Below, in pieces: positions 27,195-34,833 of a stretch of DNA of 64,000 bases. Both the position numbers and the translations under genes were made by a program. This DNA is from an uncultured Prevotella sp. (lineage in GTDB: Bacteria; Bacteroidota; Bacteroidia; Bacteroidales; Bacteroidaceae). The stretch spans positions 1-64,000 of the forward strand of contig CALUEY010000009.1 of NCBI GenBank assembly GCA_944319915.1, in the 5' to 3' direction. Under the pieces are notes generated by a model, which saw only the letters and a list, made by a program, of their open reading frames with translations, was not told the DNA's origin and did not search any database. How positions within the stretch are numbered: the first letter of the stretch is position 1; each line of letters opens with the position of its first letter.

Positions 27195-27510
27195 TCTATT
27201 CCCTTATTGATTGTGTTATGCGCCATTCGGCCTGTTTGCGCTTGTTGAATAATGTGATGGTTGTACGCTGCCACAGGCCGTTCAATCCTCCCAGTCTCAG
27301 TGGTAAGGATGGCAGCGTGGTGTTCATTCTCCTCTTTGTTTTGTTCTTGGTCTTTAGGATGGTTTTATTGTTTATGTTGTTTGTATGATTGTCGGCTTTC
27401 AGTCTGCTTGTTGCGGTAGGCTTTCAAGTCTGTTTAGTTTCCGCCGCGTTGCGGCGTTGTGTTGTCATTTAGTCAGAGTCGTTATTGGCGTTCTTACTGC
27501 TTTCAGTCGC
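27195..27510. other. Leader region with no gene recognised
   Basis: About 315 bp between the start of the 1476-aa gene and its likely promoter, AT-richer than the genes, with no open frame or clear structure. If the promoter at 27511-27540 is right, this is a long 5' untranslated leader. Confidence 0.4.
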
Positions 27511-27540
27511 CTAAGATACATATTTTTTATGAAAGGCAAA
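27511..27540 (-). promoter_or_regulatory. Putative promoter of the 1476-aa protein gene
   Basis: On the minus strand TTTG (27537-27540) and TATCTTAG (27511-27518) are 18 bp apart, close to the Bacteroidetes TTTG / TAnnTTTG pattern with one mismatch in the -7 box. Confidence 0.4.
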
Positions 27541-27682
27541 GGAAACACGCCGCACATTTAATGTTTTTTAAGTAACAAAATTTGTGGGCTGCTTGCCATA
27601 AGCAAGTGCAAAGTTACATTATTTCTTAACCATATCTATATTTTCTCCCACGTTAAGTTTCACGTTCTCATCCACGTTTGCA

Positions 27683-27821
27683 CCCACGTTCTGGCGGGTT
27701 TGTAACCCGCCAGCATCCTGTTGCGGGTTTGCAACCCGCGCTGTGCTTTGTTTTCTTTGCTTCCCCGGGTCAGAGACCCGGCCACAGTCGCTGGCGGGTT
27801 ACAAACCCGCCAGAACGTGGG
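27683..27821 (-). repeat. Composite four-hairpin element, copy 3 (139 bp, reversed)
   Basis: Ends CCCACGTT (27683-27690) and AACGTGGG (27814-27821). Hairpins at 27691-27713, 27723-27739, 27765-27781 and 27791-27813. The spacer GCTGTGCTTTGTTTTCTTTG is the reverse complement of that in copies 1 and 2, so orientation is reversed. The hairpin replacing AGGCTGGTT here has the CTGGCGGGTT form. Confidence 0.93.
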
Positions 27822-27905
27822 TGAGAACGTGTGTGAGAACGTGGGAGAAGACGTGGGAGATGGCGTGAAACTTAACGTGTGTGAGAACGTGGGAGTTGCT
27901 ACGTC
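27822..27905 (+). repeat. 12-nt array next to the element
   Basis: Words such as AACGTGGGTGAG, AACGTGTGTGAG and ACGTGGGAGATG follow the AACGTGGG end at about 12-nt spacing, as in the arrays at 21258 and 21955. Confidence 0.7.
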
Positions 27906-27908
27906 CTG

Positions 27909-27950
27909 ACGTGTTTGCATCCACGGAAGCTTCCGCGGATGCAAACACGT
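27909..27950. repeat. 42-bp near-perfect palindrome downstream of the RAYT gene
   Basis: ACGTGTTTGCATCC at one end and GGATGCAAACACGT at the other enclose CGGAAGCTTCCG; only one base pair is mismatched (A at 27923 against C at 27936). No T run follows on either strand, so it is not a normal terminator. Confidence 0.85.
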
Positions 27951-28027
27951 TTATACCCACGTTTTGGCGAGGTTGCACCCACGTTCCTCTGCAACGTGTG
28001 AATCTGCCGCACGTGAGAGAGAGTCTT

Positions 28028-28564
28028 TCACGTGATGATGGTGACGTCCAACAGCCCTTTGCCTCCTGCGTAGTCGATGGCAGAGCTGTAGAGATAGTGT
28101 TCTGGTTGTGCCACTATGGCTTGTTTTACGGGGTTGTTGTGGATGTAGTTCAGTTTTTGCAGGTAAAAGTCACGTGAATGCAACAGTTCGGGGTGGTAGC
28201 CCTGCTGCCATAGGCAGAAGCTTCCGGGTTCCTTGCGGTTCGCTCCGGCAAAGCCGAATCTGCGGAGCATCCATTCGCTGCGGCTCTCTTGTTGGTTGTT
28301 GGCAATTTCGGTAAGCAGTCTCTTTGCGGTGAACTTCTTGAAGTCGCGCATGATGTCGGCCAAGGTGCAGTTTTGCGTTGCGCTTGCGATTATGTGCAGG
28401 TGGTTCGTCATGAGAACCCATGCATACACTTTCAATCCTTTGTTGCGTTGGCAGTATCTGAGTGAGTCAACCACGATGTCCTTGTATGCTGGTCTTGTGA
28501 AAACATCAATCCAGTCGGTGACTGTCGTAGTGATGAAATATGTTTCGTCTGTGATTATGTGCAT
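28028..28564 (-). CDS. REP-associated tyrosine transposase (RAYT, IS200/Y1 family)
   Basis: The 178-aa protein is a single-strand-DNA nuclease of the Y1 HUH class, which in other bacteria is tied to spread of REP palindromes. Seen: the HUH motif in TNHLHIIA (HLH at 55-57), the catalytic tyrosine Y140 in LNYIHNNPVK, and the RAYT signature around it ending AQPEHYLYSSA. Length fits the family, and no second transposon gene or cargo is nearby. It is flanked by copies of the four-hairpin element, one full and one half. A palindrome of 42 bp lies 78 bp downstream. Confidence 0.93.
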   Translation of the reverse strand: MHIITDETYFITTTVTDWIDVFTRPAYKDIVVDSLRYCQRNKGLKVYAWVLMTNHLHIIASATQNCTLADIMRDFKKFTAKRLLTEIANNQQESRSEWMLRRFGFAGANRKEPGSFCLWQQGYHPELLHSRDFYLQKLNYIHNNPVKQAIVAQPEHYLYSSAIDYAGGKGLLDVTIIT

Positions 28565-28652
28565 AGTGCCTTATGCTTAATAATAATGATGTTTGTATTA
28601 TGTTGTTCTCCATCAGCTCACAGGCTTAGGCGTTAGCTTGGCTTTTGTATTC

Positions 28653-28712
28653 TTCCCGGGTCGGAGACCCGGCCACAGTGGCTGGCGGGTTGCAAGCCCG
28701 CCAGAACGTGGG
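28653..28712 (-). repeat. Half copy of the four-hairpin element (60 bp)
   Basis: It has hairpin 28656-28672 (CCGGGTC/GACCCGG), hairpin 28682-28704 (CTGGCGGGTT/AGCCCGCCAG with one mismatch) and the end AACGTGGG (28705-28712). The other half is missing. It lies 88 bp upstream of the RAYT start, in the same orientation as copy 3. Confidence 0.88.
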
Positions 28713-28759
28713 AGAGAGCGTGTGAGTTGTCGTGTGGGCTTTCGTGTGAGTTAACTTTC

Positions 28760-28794
28760 TTAATCCTTAATTCTTAACTCTTAATTTTTAGTTC
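28760..28794. repeat. Heptamer array (TTAATTC type), 5 units
   Basis: TTAATCC, TTAATTC, TTAACTC, TTAATTT and TTAGTTC run directly on. The TAA stop of the aminopeptidase gene and its last codons (GTKN) lie inside it. Confidence 0.75.
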
Positions 28795-30580
28795 CCAGCG
28801 GGCTGCAGACTTCGGCGAGCCATGCCCGCTCATCGTGGGAGAGGAGAGGTGCGAGGCTGCTGAATACCGTGGCGTGGTAAGAGTTGAGCCAGGCAAGCTC
28901 GTCGGCGGTGAGCATGGAGGCGATGATTGGAGCCTTGTCGATGGGGCAGAGCGTGAGCGGCTCGAAGGCCAGGAAGCGGCCAAACTCGGTCTCCGAGTGC
29001 GGAACAATGAGCAGGGTGTTCTCGGTGCGCACGCCGAAGCGGCCTTCAAGATATATTCCCGGCTCGTCGGTCACGGTCATGCCGGGCAGCAGCGGCGCGG
29101 GGCGCCACTCCATGCGTATCTGGTGAGGCCCCTCGTGAACGTTGAGGAACGAGCCCACGCCGTGGCCCGTGCCGTGCAGGTAGTTAAGACCCTCGCGCCA
29201 CAGCGGTTCGCGGGCCAGCGCGTCGACCTGCGTGCCGCTGGCCCCGCAGGGGAACACGGCGCGCTCCAGGGCTATGTGGGCCTTGAGCACGAGCGTATAG
29301 ACGCGCCGCTCCTCGTCGCTCACGGGGCCGAGGGCGATGGTGCGGGTGATGTCGGTGGTGCCGTCGAGATACTGTCCGCCGGTGTCCACGAGCAGCAGCC
29401 CCTCGGGTTTCAGTGGCGCGTTGGTGGCAGGCGACGGCTCATAGTGAACTATGGCGGCGTGGTCGGCGTAGGCGGCAATGGTGTCGAACGAGGGGCCTCG
29501 GTACAGTTCCTGCCCGGCGCGCAGGCTCTCTATCATGGCCGCCGCGCTCATTTCCGTCTGCCCGCCCCGCTCCACGGCAGGCCGCAGCCAGCGCATGAAG
29601 CGCACCATGGCCACACCGTCGCGCAGCATGGCGCGGCGGAAGCCCTCAATCTCCGTCGTGTTCTTCACCGCCTTCATGGCCTCCACCGGCGACGGTGCGT
29701 CTACAACCTCGGCCCGCCGCACACATTTATATAATGTATGGCAGGTAGTGGCGGAATCCATCAGTATGTTGTATTCGGAGTAAGATGTGAGCGCCGAGGC
29801 GATGGCGGAGTAAGGCGCGCAGTCTACGCCTATGCCTTTGAGGTAAGCCTGCACCCCGGGGCGGAGCTTGGCGGGGTTGGCAAAGAGCGTGGTGCGGCGC
29901 CCCTCCAGCAGCAGGTAGGCAAGGAACACAGGGTTGCAGTGTACGTCGGAGCCTCGCAGGTTGAGCGTCCAGGCGATGTCGTCGAGCGACGACATGAGCA
30001 TCCCGCCCGCGCGCATGGCCTTGAGCCGCTCGCGTATGCGCCTTAGCTTCGATGCAGCAGGCTCGCCGGCAAGCTCCTCGGGGTAGACCTCTATGGGCGC
30101 CGTGGGCAGCGGCGGGCGGTCGGCCCAGATACGGTCGAGCACGTCGAGGTTGGTGCGCAGGGTGATGCCGCCCTGGCGGTGCAGCCCGGCGGCAAGGGCC
30201 TCCACATAGGCCGCAGGGGCGGACATACCGTCGATGGCAGCCTCTGTGCCTCCCGTGGCAGCCAGCTTGCGCCCTATCCATTCGCCCACGGTGGGCGTGC
30301 CGCCGATGCCCTGGCGCATGAGGGCGAACTCAGTGCCGCGCAGGGCCTCGGCGGCGGCGATGAAGTAGCGCGAGTCGGTCCACAGGGCGGCGGCATCCAT
30401 GGTTACCACCGCCGTGCCGGCCGAGCCATCGAAGCCGCTTATCCACTCGCGCCCCTTCCAGTGGTCGGGTACGTACTCCCCGCAGTGGGGGTCGGTGCTT
30501 GGCAAGATGAACGCATCTATGCGCTCGCGCCTCATTTCCTCGCGCAGCGAGTCAAGGCGTTGCTGAATGTAGTCTTTCAT
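28781..30580 (-). CDS. Aminopeptidase P family metallopeptidase (M24B)
   Basis: The 599-aa cytoplasmic enzyme should remove N-terminal residues that precede proline. Seen: two N-terminal creatinase-like domains (about 1-310, with DAFILPSTDPHCGEYVPDHW) and the pita-bread domain with the metal ligands. These are aspartates in LLVDTGGQYLDGTTDITRT, histidine in LHGTGHGVGSFLNVHEGP, and glutamates in VTDEPGIYLEGRFGVRTEN. The length of about 600 residues fits the long, eukaryote-like APP1 type common in Bacteroidetes. ATG at 30580 was chosen because it gives MKDYIQQRLDSLR, the usual start; an upstream ATG adds 17 unrelated residues. Confidence 0.94.
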   Translation of the reverse strand: MKDYIQQRLDSLREEMRRERIDAFILPSTDPHCGEYVPDHWKGREWISGFDGSAGTAVVTMDAAALWTDSRYFIAAAEALRGTEFALMRQGIGGTPTVGEWIGRKLAATGGTEAAIDGMSAPAAYVEALAAGLHRQGGITLRTNLDVLDRIWADRPPLPTAPIEVYPEELAGEPAASKLRRIRERLKAMRAGGMLMSSLDDIAWTLNLRGSDVHCNPVFLAYLLLEGRRTTLFANPAKLRPGVQAYLKGIGVDCAPYSAIASALTSYSEYNILMDSATTCHTLYKCVRRAEVVDAPSPVEAMKAVKNTTEIEGFRRAMLRDGVAMVRFMRWLRPAVERGGQTEMSAAAMIESLRAGQELYRGPSFDTIAAYADHAAIVHYEPSPATNAPLKPEGLLLVDTGGQYLDGTTDITRTIALGPVSDEERRVYTLVLKAHIALERAVFPCGASGTQVDALAREPLWREGLNYLHGTGHGVGSFLNVHEGPHQIRMEWRPAPLLPGMTVTDEPGIYLEGRFGVRTENTLLIVPHSETEFGRFLAFEPLTLCPIDKAPIIASMLTADELAWLNSYHATVFSSLAPLLSHDERAWLAEVCSPLGTKN

Positions 30581-30700
30581 CGTGGTGATTTGTAAGTTGT
30601 ACTTTACAAAGGTATTGCATTTCTTATTCAAAGCCGCCGCATTTCAGAATAAATAACAATTTAAAGCACCCGTATGCGCGCGCCATACGCTTTTTTTTCT

Positions 30701-30708
30701 TAACTTTG
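30701..30708 (+). promoter_or_regulatory. -7 box TAACTTTG of mdh
   Basis: TAACTTTG fits TAnnTTTG, about 50 bp before the mdh start. The -33 region is T-rich but without TTTG. Confidence 0.55.
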
Positions 30709-30759
30709 CCGTGGATTTGAGTAATCAGGAACGTTTAATCATTTATATAGATAAGGATT

Positions 30760-31752
30760 ATGGCATTTTTAACTAACGAAAAACTGACAATCGTCGGCGC
30801 AGCCGGCATGATTGGCTCCAACATGGTTCAGACCGCACTTACCATGGGCCTGACGAACGATATCTGTCTCTACGATGTGTTCTCACCCGAAGGCGTTGCC
30901 GAGGAGATGCGCCAGAGCGGCTTCGGCGACGTGAAGATCACCGCTACCACCGACCCTAAGGAGGCATTCACCAACGCCAAGTACATCATATCTTCAGGCG
31001 GCGCTCCCCGCAAGGCCGGCATGACCCGCGAGGACCTGCTCAAGGGCAACTGCGAGATAGCCGAGGGCCTGGGCAAGAACATCAAGGAGTACTGCCCCGA
31101 CGTGAAGCACGTGGTGATAATCTTCAACCCGGCCGACCTCACCGGGCTTGTAACGCTGCTCTATTCGGGCCTGAAACCTTCGCAGGTGACCACGCTGGCC
31201 GCCCTCGACTCTACGCGCCTGCAGAGCGCGCTGGCCAAGAAGTTTGGCGTGATGCAGAGCGAGGTGAAGGGCTGCGCCACTTACGGCGGCCACGGCGAGC
31301 AGATGGCTGTGTTCGGCTCTCACGTCACCATCGACGGCCGCAAGCTCACCGACATCATAGGCACCGACGAGTTCCCCGAGGCTGAGTGGGAGCAGATGAA
31401 GAAGGATGTGACCCAGGGCGGAGCCAAGATCATAGAGCTGCGCGGACGCTCCTCGTTCCAGAGCCCGGCTTACCTGTCGGTGGAGATGATTCGCTCGGTG
31501 ATGGGCGGCGAGCCGTTCAAGTATCCTGTGGGAACATACGTGAGCACCGACAAGTACAACCACATCATGATGGCCATGGCCACCACGCTCGACACCACCG
31601 GCGCACACTACGAGGTGCCGCAGGGAACCGCCGAGGAGAACGCCAAGCTCGACGCAAGCTATGAGCACCTGTGCAAGATGCGCGACGAGCTGGTGACGCT
31701 CAACATAGTGCCGCCAATCTCGGAGTGGAGCAAGGTGAACCCCAACCTGTAA
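30760..31752 (+). CDS. mdh: Malate dehydrogenase
   Basis: The 330-aa enzyme interconverts malate and oxaloacetate with NAD. Seen: the nucleotide-binding GAAGMIGSNM (13-22), SSGGAPRKAGMTREDLL, the substrate arginines, FNPADL, LDSTRLQ, and the active-site histidine in TYGGHGEQMAVFGS. It is of the long Bacteroidales form, somewhat apart from the enterobacterial type. It stands alone with its own promoter and a strong shared terminator. Confidence 0.95.
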   Translation: MAFLTNEKLTIVGAAGMIGSNMVQTALTMGLTNDICLYDVFSPEGVAEEMRQSGFGDVKITATTDPKEAFTNAKYIISSGGAPRKAGMTREDLLKGNCEIAEGLGKNIKEYCPDVKHVVIIFNPADLTGLVTLLYSGLKPSQVTTLAALDSTRLQSALAKKFGVMQSEVKGCATYGGHGEQMAVFGSHVTIDGRKLTDIIGTDEFPEAEWEQMKKDVTQGGAKIIELRGRSSFQSPAYLSVEMIRSVMGGEPFKYPVGTYVSTDKYNHIMMAMATTLDTTGAHYEVPQGTAEENAKLDASYEHLCKMRDELVTLNIVPPISEWSKVNPNL

Positions 31753-31768
31753 TAAGGCATAACGTAAT

Positions 31769-31818
31769 AATAAAGCAAATCCCCCGCGCAGCGAGCTGTG
31801 CGGGGGATTTGCTTTATT
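31769..31818. terminator. Bidirectional terminator between mdh and the thioesterase gene
   Basis: A 50-bp inverted repeat with outer arms AATAAAGCAAATCCCCCGC and the complement, nearly perfect, lies between two converging genes. A-rich and T-rich outer arms allow termination on both strands. Confidence 0.9.
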
Positions 31819-31851
31819 GTCAGGGAGCGAATGGTGACGGGGCGCGACGGC

Positions 31852-32226
31852 CTATTTCAACTTGGCGAGGAAGCGCTCGCGGTCTACGATGAAGCGCAGG
31901 TGGGTGCCTTCGCCTATCACCTTGTCGCCCTCGGTGGCTATGACGTTGAAGAAGAGCTTGCGCCCGTCAATCTTTTCGAGCGTGGCCCGGGCGCTCACCA
32001 CGGCACCCACCGGCGACGGCGCAAGGTGGGAGGAGGATATATGCCCGCCCACGGTGGTGCTGCCTTCGGGCAACTCGGCGGCCACGGCGAGCATGGCGGC
32101 GTTCTCCATGAGGGCGAGCAAGGCAGGGGTGGCGAGCACCGGCATGTCGCCGCTGCCCCTGGCGATGGCAGTGTCGCTGTCGCTGACAGTGAGGCTGCTT
32201 GTGTGTGACAGTCCTGTTTCTAACAT
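31852..32226 (-). CDS. Hotdog-fold thioesterase (fluoroacetyl-CoA thioesterase-like)
   Basis: The 124-aa protein resembles the FlK-like hotdog thioesterases: ATPALLALMENAA (32-44) with the threonine and glutamate, and GGHISSSHLAP (about 60-70) with the histidine of that family. It probably cleaves a short acyl-CoA; the real substrate is unknown. The start at 32226 gives MLETGLSHTSS and leaves out 15 residues of an upstream extension without family similarity. It converges on mdh. Confidence 0.85.
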   Translation of the reverse strand: MLETGLSHTSSLTVSDSDTAIARGSGDMPVLATPALLALMENAAMLAVAAELPEGSTTVGGHISSSHLAPSPVGAVVSARATLEKIDGRKLFFNVIATEGDKVIGEGTHLRFIVDRERFLAKLK

Positions 32227-32321
32227 AATAATTATAGTGATTGTTTTATAACCAAACCCAAAATTACTCAATTATCGGCAAATGCAAGAAACAAAGCGGC
32301 GATGTTTTGCGGAAAATAAAC

Positions 32322-32329
32322 TAATTTTG
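32322..32329 (+). promoter_or_regulatory. -7 box TAATTTTG of the carbonic anhydrase gene
   Basis: TAATTTTG lies about 33 bp before the start codon and fits TAnnTTTG; the -33 box is not clear. Confidence 0.5.
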
Positions 32330-32361
32330 CAAATGCAAACAATAAGAAAGCAACAAGCATC

Positions 32362-32883
32362 ATGGCATTGATAAAAACCATCAACGGCCTGAACCCGAAG
32401 TGGGGCAGGGACTGCTATTTCAGCGAGAACGCCACGATAGTGGGCGAGGTGACAATGGGCGACGAGTGCTCCGTTTGGTTCAACGCAGTGGTCAGGGGCG
32501 ACGTGGCTCCGATAACCATGGGCCACCGCACCAACGTGCAGGACGGCGCCTGCATACACGTGACCAACACCACCGGTCCCACCGTGATAGGCAACGACGT
32601 GACCATTGGCCACAACGCCACAGTGCATGCCTGCACCATCCGCGACGGCGCCCTCATAGGCATGGGGGCCACGCTGCTCGACGGTTGCGAGGTGGGGCAG
32701 GGGGCTGTGGTGGCCGCAGGCGCACTTGTGCTGCAGAACACCAAGATAGGGCCGCACGAGCTGTGGGGCGGTGTGCCTGCCAAGTTCATAAAGATGGCGC
32801 GCGAGGGCCAGGCCGAGAGCTTTGCCGCACACTATGTGGAATACTCACGCTGGTATAGGGAAGAGCAGGAAGGCAAAAATTAG
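32362..32883 (+). CDS. Gamma-class carbonic anhydrase-like hexapeptide protein
   Basis: The 173-aa protein folds as a left-handed beta-helix, as shown by the repeated hexapeptides (SVWFNAVVRGD, VIGNDVTIGHNATVHAC, GALIGMGATLLDG). The three zinc-binding histidines of the family are likely those in HRTNVQDGACIHV and GHNATVHAC. Members hydrate CO2 or only bind metal; activity cannot be judged. The stop codon TAG lies at the start of an A-rich GAAGAA-type stretch like the heptamer arrays. Confidence 0.9.
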   Translation: MALIKTINGLNPKWGRDCYFSENATIVGEVTMGDECSVWFNAVVRGDVAPITMGHRTNVQDGACIHVTNTTGPTVIGNDVTIGHNATVHACTIRDGALIGMGATLLDGCEVGQGAVVAAGALVLQNTKIGPHELWGGVPAKFIKMAREGQAESFAAHYVEYSRWYREEQEGKN

Positions 32884-33080
32884 GAATAATGAAGAAGTAA
32901 TAATGAAGAAAATATGCGTTGGGGAGAGCGTTGTGGATGAAAACGGGCTACGCAGGCCCTTGGCGTGGCTGGCATTTGTCCCCTAACTCCTTCTAACTCC
33001 TTATGCATTAGCTTCATGGCAGGTTTTGGCCTTCTAAGAGGCAATCAGCCAAATAAAATTGAAAAAAAACTGATAAAAAG

Positions 33081-33111
33081 TTGGTGCATTGACAAATAAG
33101 CAGTAATTTTG
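33081..33111 (+). promoter_or_regulatory. Promoter of rpsU
   Basis: TTGG (33081-33084) and TAATTTTG (33104-33111) are 19 bp apart, close to the Bacteroidetes consensus. The 310 bp between the carbonic anhydrase gene and rpsU hold this promoter and nothing else that I recognise. Confidence 0.65.
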
Positions 33112-33193
33112 CACCCGCTTACCGTGGGCGCAGTGCCTGCGGGCGCAACGCAATGCATATAATTAACAAACATAAAATTAAAAACCAAAGCAA

Positions 33194-33385
33194 ATGATTA
33201 TTGTACCTGTAAAAGAAGGCGAGAACATCGAGAAGGCCCTCAAGAAGTTTAAGAGAAAGTTTGAGAAGACAGGCGTCGTTAGGGAGCTTCGTGCGCGTCA
33301 GCAGTACGACAAGCCGTCTGTCATCAAGAGGCTTAAGATGGAACACGCCATTTACGTACAGAAGCTCAGGGCAGCCGAGGACTAA
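33194..33385 (+). CDS. rpsU: Small ribosomal subunit protein bS21
   Basis: The 63-aa basic protein matches bS21 (MIIVPVKEGENIEKALKKFKRKFEKTG, in pieces, then RARQQYDKPSVIKR). It is part of the 30S subunit near the 3' end of 16S rRNA. In Bacteroidetes bS21 with bS6 and bS18 is known to cover the anti-Shine-Dalgarno sequence. No Shine-Dalgarno is seen in front of this gene, only A-rich sequence. It heads a region rich in translation genes. The 215 bp after it are GC-rich without a gene. Confidence 0.97.
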   Translation: MIIVPVKEGENIEKALKKFKRKFEKTGVVRELRARQQYDKPSVIKRLKMEHAIYVQKLRAAED

Positions 33386-33538
33386 GCCGCACCGGCGGGC
33401 GCAGGGCGAGAGCCGCTGCGCAGGGTGGCGTGCGGTATAGGGCTGTGCTGCTGCGCAGGGATGTGCGCTGGCAGGAAGCTTGCATGAGGGCGATCGCAGG
33501 CGGTTTGCCCATGGCGGGAACAAAAAATCCCGGGAAAA

Positions 33539-33570
33539 TTTGGTAGTTTGAATTAATTTCCGTAAATTCG
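33539..33570 (+). promoter_or_regulatory. Putative promoter of the tyrosine recombinase gene
   Basis: TTTG (33539-33542) and TAAATTCG (33563-33570) are 20 bp apart; the -7 box has one mismatch. Confidence 0.4.
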
Positions 33571-33600
33571 TTGCCGAAACCGTAATGGTGCAGCGTTTTT

Positions 33601-34485
33601 ATGATGATAAGACAATTTTTGGACTACTTGCGCTACGAGCGCGGCTACTCCGCGCTTACGGTGCAAAGTTACGGCGAAGACCTGAAGGACTTCCAGTCGT
33701 ATGTCGAAAATTTGGATAGTCATCTCTCTTTGTTGTCGGTCGACTCCGACATTATCCGTGACTGGATGGAGAGCATGATGGATAGAGGGAACACTGCCAC
33801 TTCAATCTGTAGACGGTTGAGTGCGGTACGTTCCTTTTATCGTTTTGCCTTGTCGCGAGGCCTTGTAGAGGCTGACCCTGCCCACATGGTGAAAGGCCCG
33901 AAGAAGGGGCGCCCGCTGCCGCAGTTTCTCCGCGAGGAGGAGATGGGGCAACTGCTCGACGGCGAGGGGATGTGGGGCGACGGCTTCAAGGACGTTAGGG
34001 CGCGCACCATCCTCGACGTGTTTTATGAGACCGGCATCCGCCTGTCGGAGCTTACCGGCCTTGACGACACAGCCGTGGACCTGGCTGGCAGGCAGCTAAA
34101 GGTGACGGGCAAGCGCAACAAGCAGCGCGTGGTGCCATTCGGCCCCGGGCTTGAGCAAACGCTGCGACATTATATATATGTGCGCGATGCCGCCATGGCA
34201 CGCTCCTCGGCAGCCTTGTTCGTCACCGAGAAAGGGGTGCGGATGAATCCCGGCCAGGTGCGCTACGAGGTGAAGAAGCACCTGTCGCGCGTGTCGACGC
34301 TCAAGAAGCGCTCCCCGCACGTGCTCCGCCATACGTTCGCCACGGCCATGCTGAACCACGGCGCAGGCATAGAAAGCGTAAGGAAGCTGCTGGGCCACCG
34401 GAGCGTGGGTACGACGGAAATCTATACCCACACCACGTTCGAGCAGCTGAAGCGAGTTTATAACAAGGCCCTTGACCGGGCATAA
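33601..34485 (+). CDS. xerC: XerC/XerD-type tyrosine recombinase
   Basis: The 294-aa recombinase has the SAM-like N-terminal DNA-binding domain (about 1-95) and the catalytic domain with the full residue set: R147 (TGIRLSEL), K171 (TGKRNKQR), H240 and R243 (HVLRHTFA), H266 (LLGHRSV) and nucleophile Y275 (EIYTH). It probably resolves chromosome dimers at dif as one of a Xer pair. Its place just before hpf, tRNAs and tuf is the usual one in Bacteroidales, which argues against a phage integrase. Whether it is XerC or XerD is not certain. The start is either ATG 33601 or 33604. Confidence 0.92.
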   Translation: MMIRQFLDYLRYERGYSALTVQSYGEDLKDFQSYVENLDSHLSLLSVDSDIIRDWMESMMDRGNTATSICRRLSAVRSFYRFALSRGLVEADPAHMVKGPKKGRPLPQFLREEEMGQLLDGEGMWGDGFKDVRARTILDVFYETGIRLSELTGLDDTAVDLAGRQLKVTGKRNKQRVVPFGPGLEQTLRHYIYVRDAAMARSSAALFVTEKGVRMNPGQVRYEVKKHLSRVSTLKKRSPHVLRHTFATAMLNHGAGIESVRKLLGHRSVGTTEIYTHTTFEQLKRVYNKALDRA

Positions 34486-34505
34486 TCTTTAACCTTTTAA
34501 AAAAT

Positions 34506-34511
34506 AGGAGG
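34506..34511 (+). promoter_or_regulatory. Strong Shine-Dalgarno AGGAGG in front of hpf
   Basis: AGGAGG ends 5 nt before the ATG of hpf. Most genes in this window have only A-rich leaders, so a full Shine-Dalgarno stands out here. Confidence 0.85.
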
Positions 34512-34516
34512 TAACT

Positions 34517-34816
34517 ATGGAAGTTAAGATTCAGTCAATTCACTTTGACGCTACCGAGAAACTGCAGGCGTTCATAGAGAAGAAAGTCGCCAAGTTGGAG
34601 AAAACATACGAAGATATACAGAAAGTAGAGGTACAGCTGAAGGTGGTGAAGCCTGCCACCGCCAACAACAAGGAGGCAAGCCTTACGGTGACCGTTCCGG
34701 GAGGCACTCTTTTCGTTGAGAAGGTGTGCGACACTTTTGAGGAGTCAGTAGACCTCGGAGTGGACTCAATGAGGGTTCAACTACAGAAATACAAGGAAAA
34801 AACGAGGGATTATTAA
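34517..34816 (+). CDS. hpf: Ribosome hibernation-promoting factor, short form
   Basis: The 99-aa protein matches the HPF/RaiA family (MEVKIQSIHFDATEKLQAFI, FVEKVCDTFEESVDLGVDSM, LQKYKEK). It binds in the 30S decoding region and blocks translation in starved cells. It is the short type without the C-terminal dimerising domain. It follows xerC by 31 bp and is preceded by a strong Shine-Dalgarno sequence. A promoter for the tRNA-tuf unit follows directly after it. Confidence 0.95.
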   Translation: MEVKIQSIHFDATEKLQAFIEKKVAKLEKTYEDIQKVEVQLKVVKPATANNKEASLTVTVPGGTLFVEKVCDTFEESVDLGVDSMRVQLQKYKEKTRDY

Positions 34817-34833
34817 AAAAATCCCGAAAAAGT

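Larger units (their letters stand above)
27683..28712 (-). mobile_element. RAYT locus: transposase gene between copies of its likely palindromic element
   Basis: A full 139-bp four-hairpin element (27683-27821) and a half element (28653-28712), both in the same orientation, lie on either side of the tyrosine transposase gene at 28028-28564. This is the arrangement of REP/REPIN elements with their RAYT. Boundaries are those of the repeats; no target duplication was found. The link between enzyme and repeats is inferred from position. Confidence 0.65.

Noticed and set aside
28028-28712. Complete IS200/IS605 insertion sequence with TnpB
   Set aside because: No TnpB or second gene is present and the transposase has the RAYT signature; the flanks are the four-hairpin repeats rather than IS ends.
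33386-33538. GC-rich stretch after rpsU as a structured RNA
   Set aside because: Several CGCAGG-type repeats are there but no convincing stem set, promoter or known RNA pattern could be read; left uncalled.
33601-34485. Phage or integrative-element integrase
   Set aside because: The recombinase sits in the conserved order before hpf, tRNAs and tuf, has XerC/D length, and there are no other phage or transfer genes or attachment repeats nearby.
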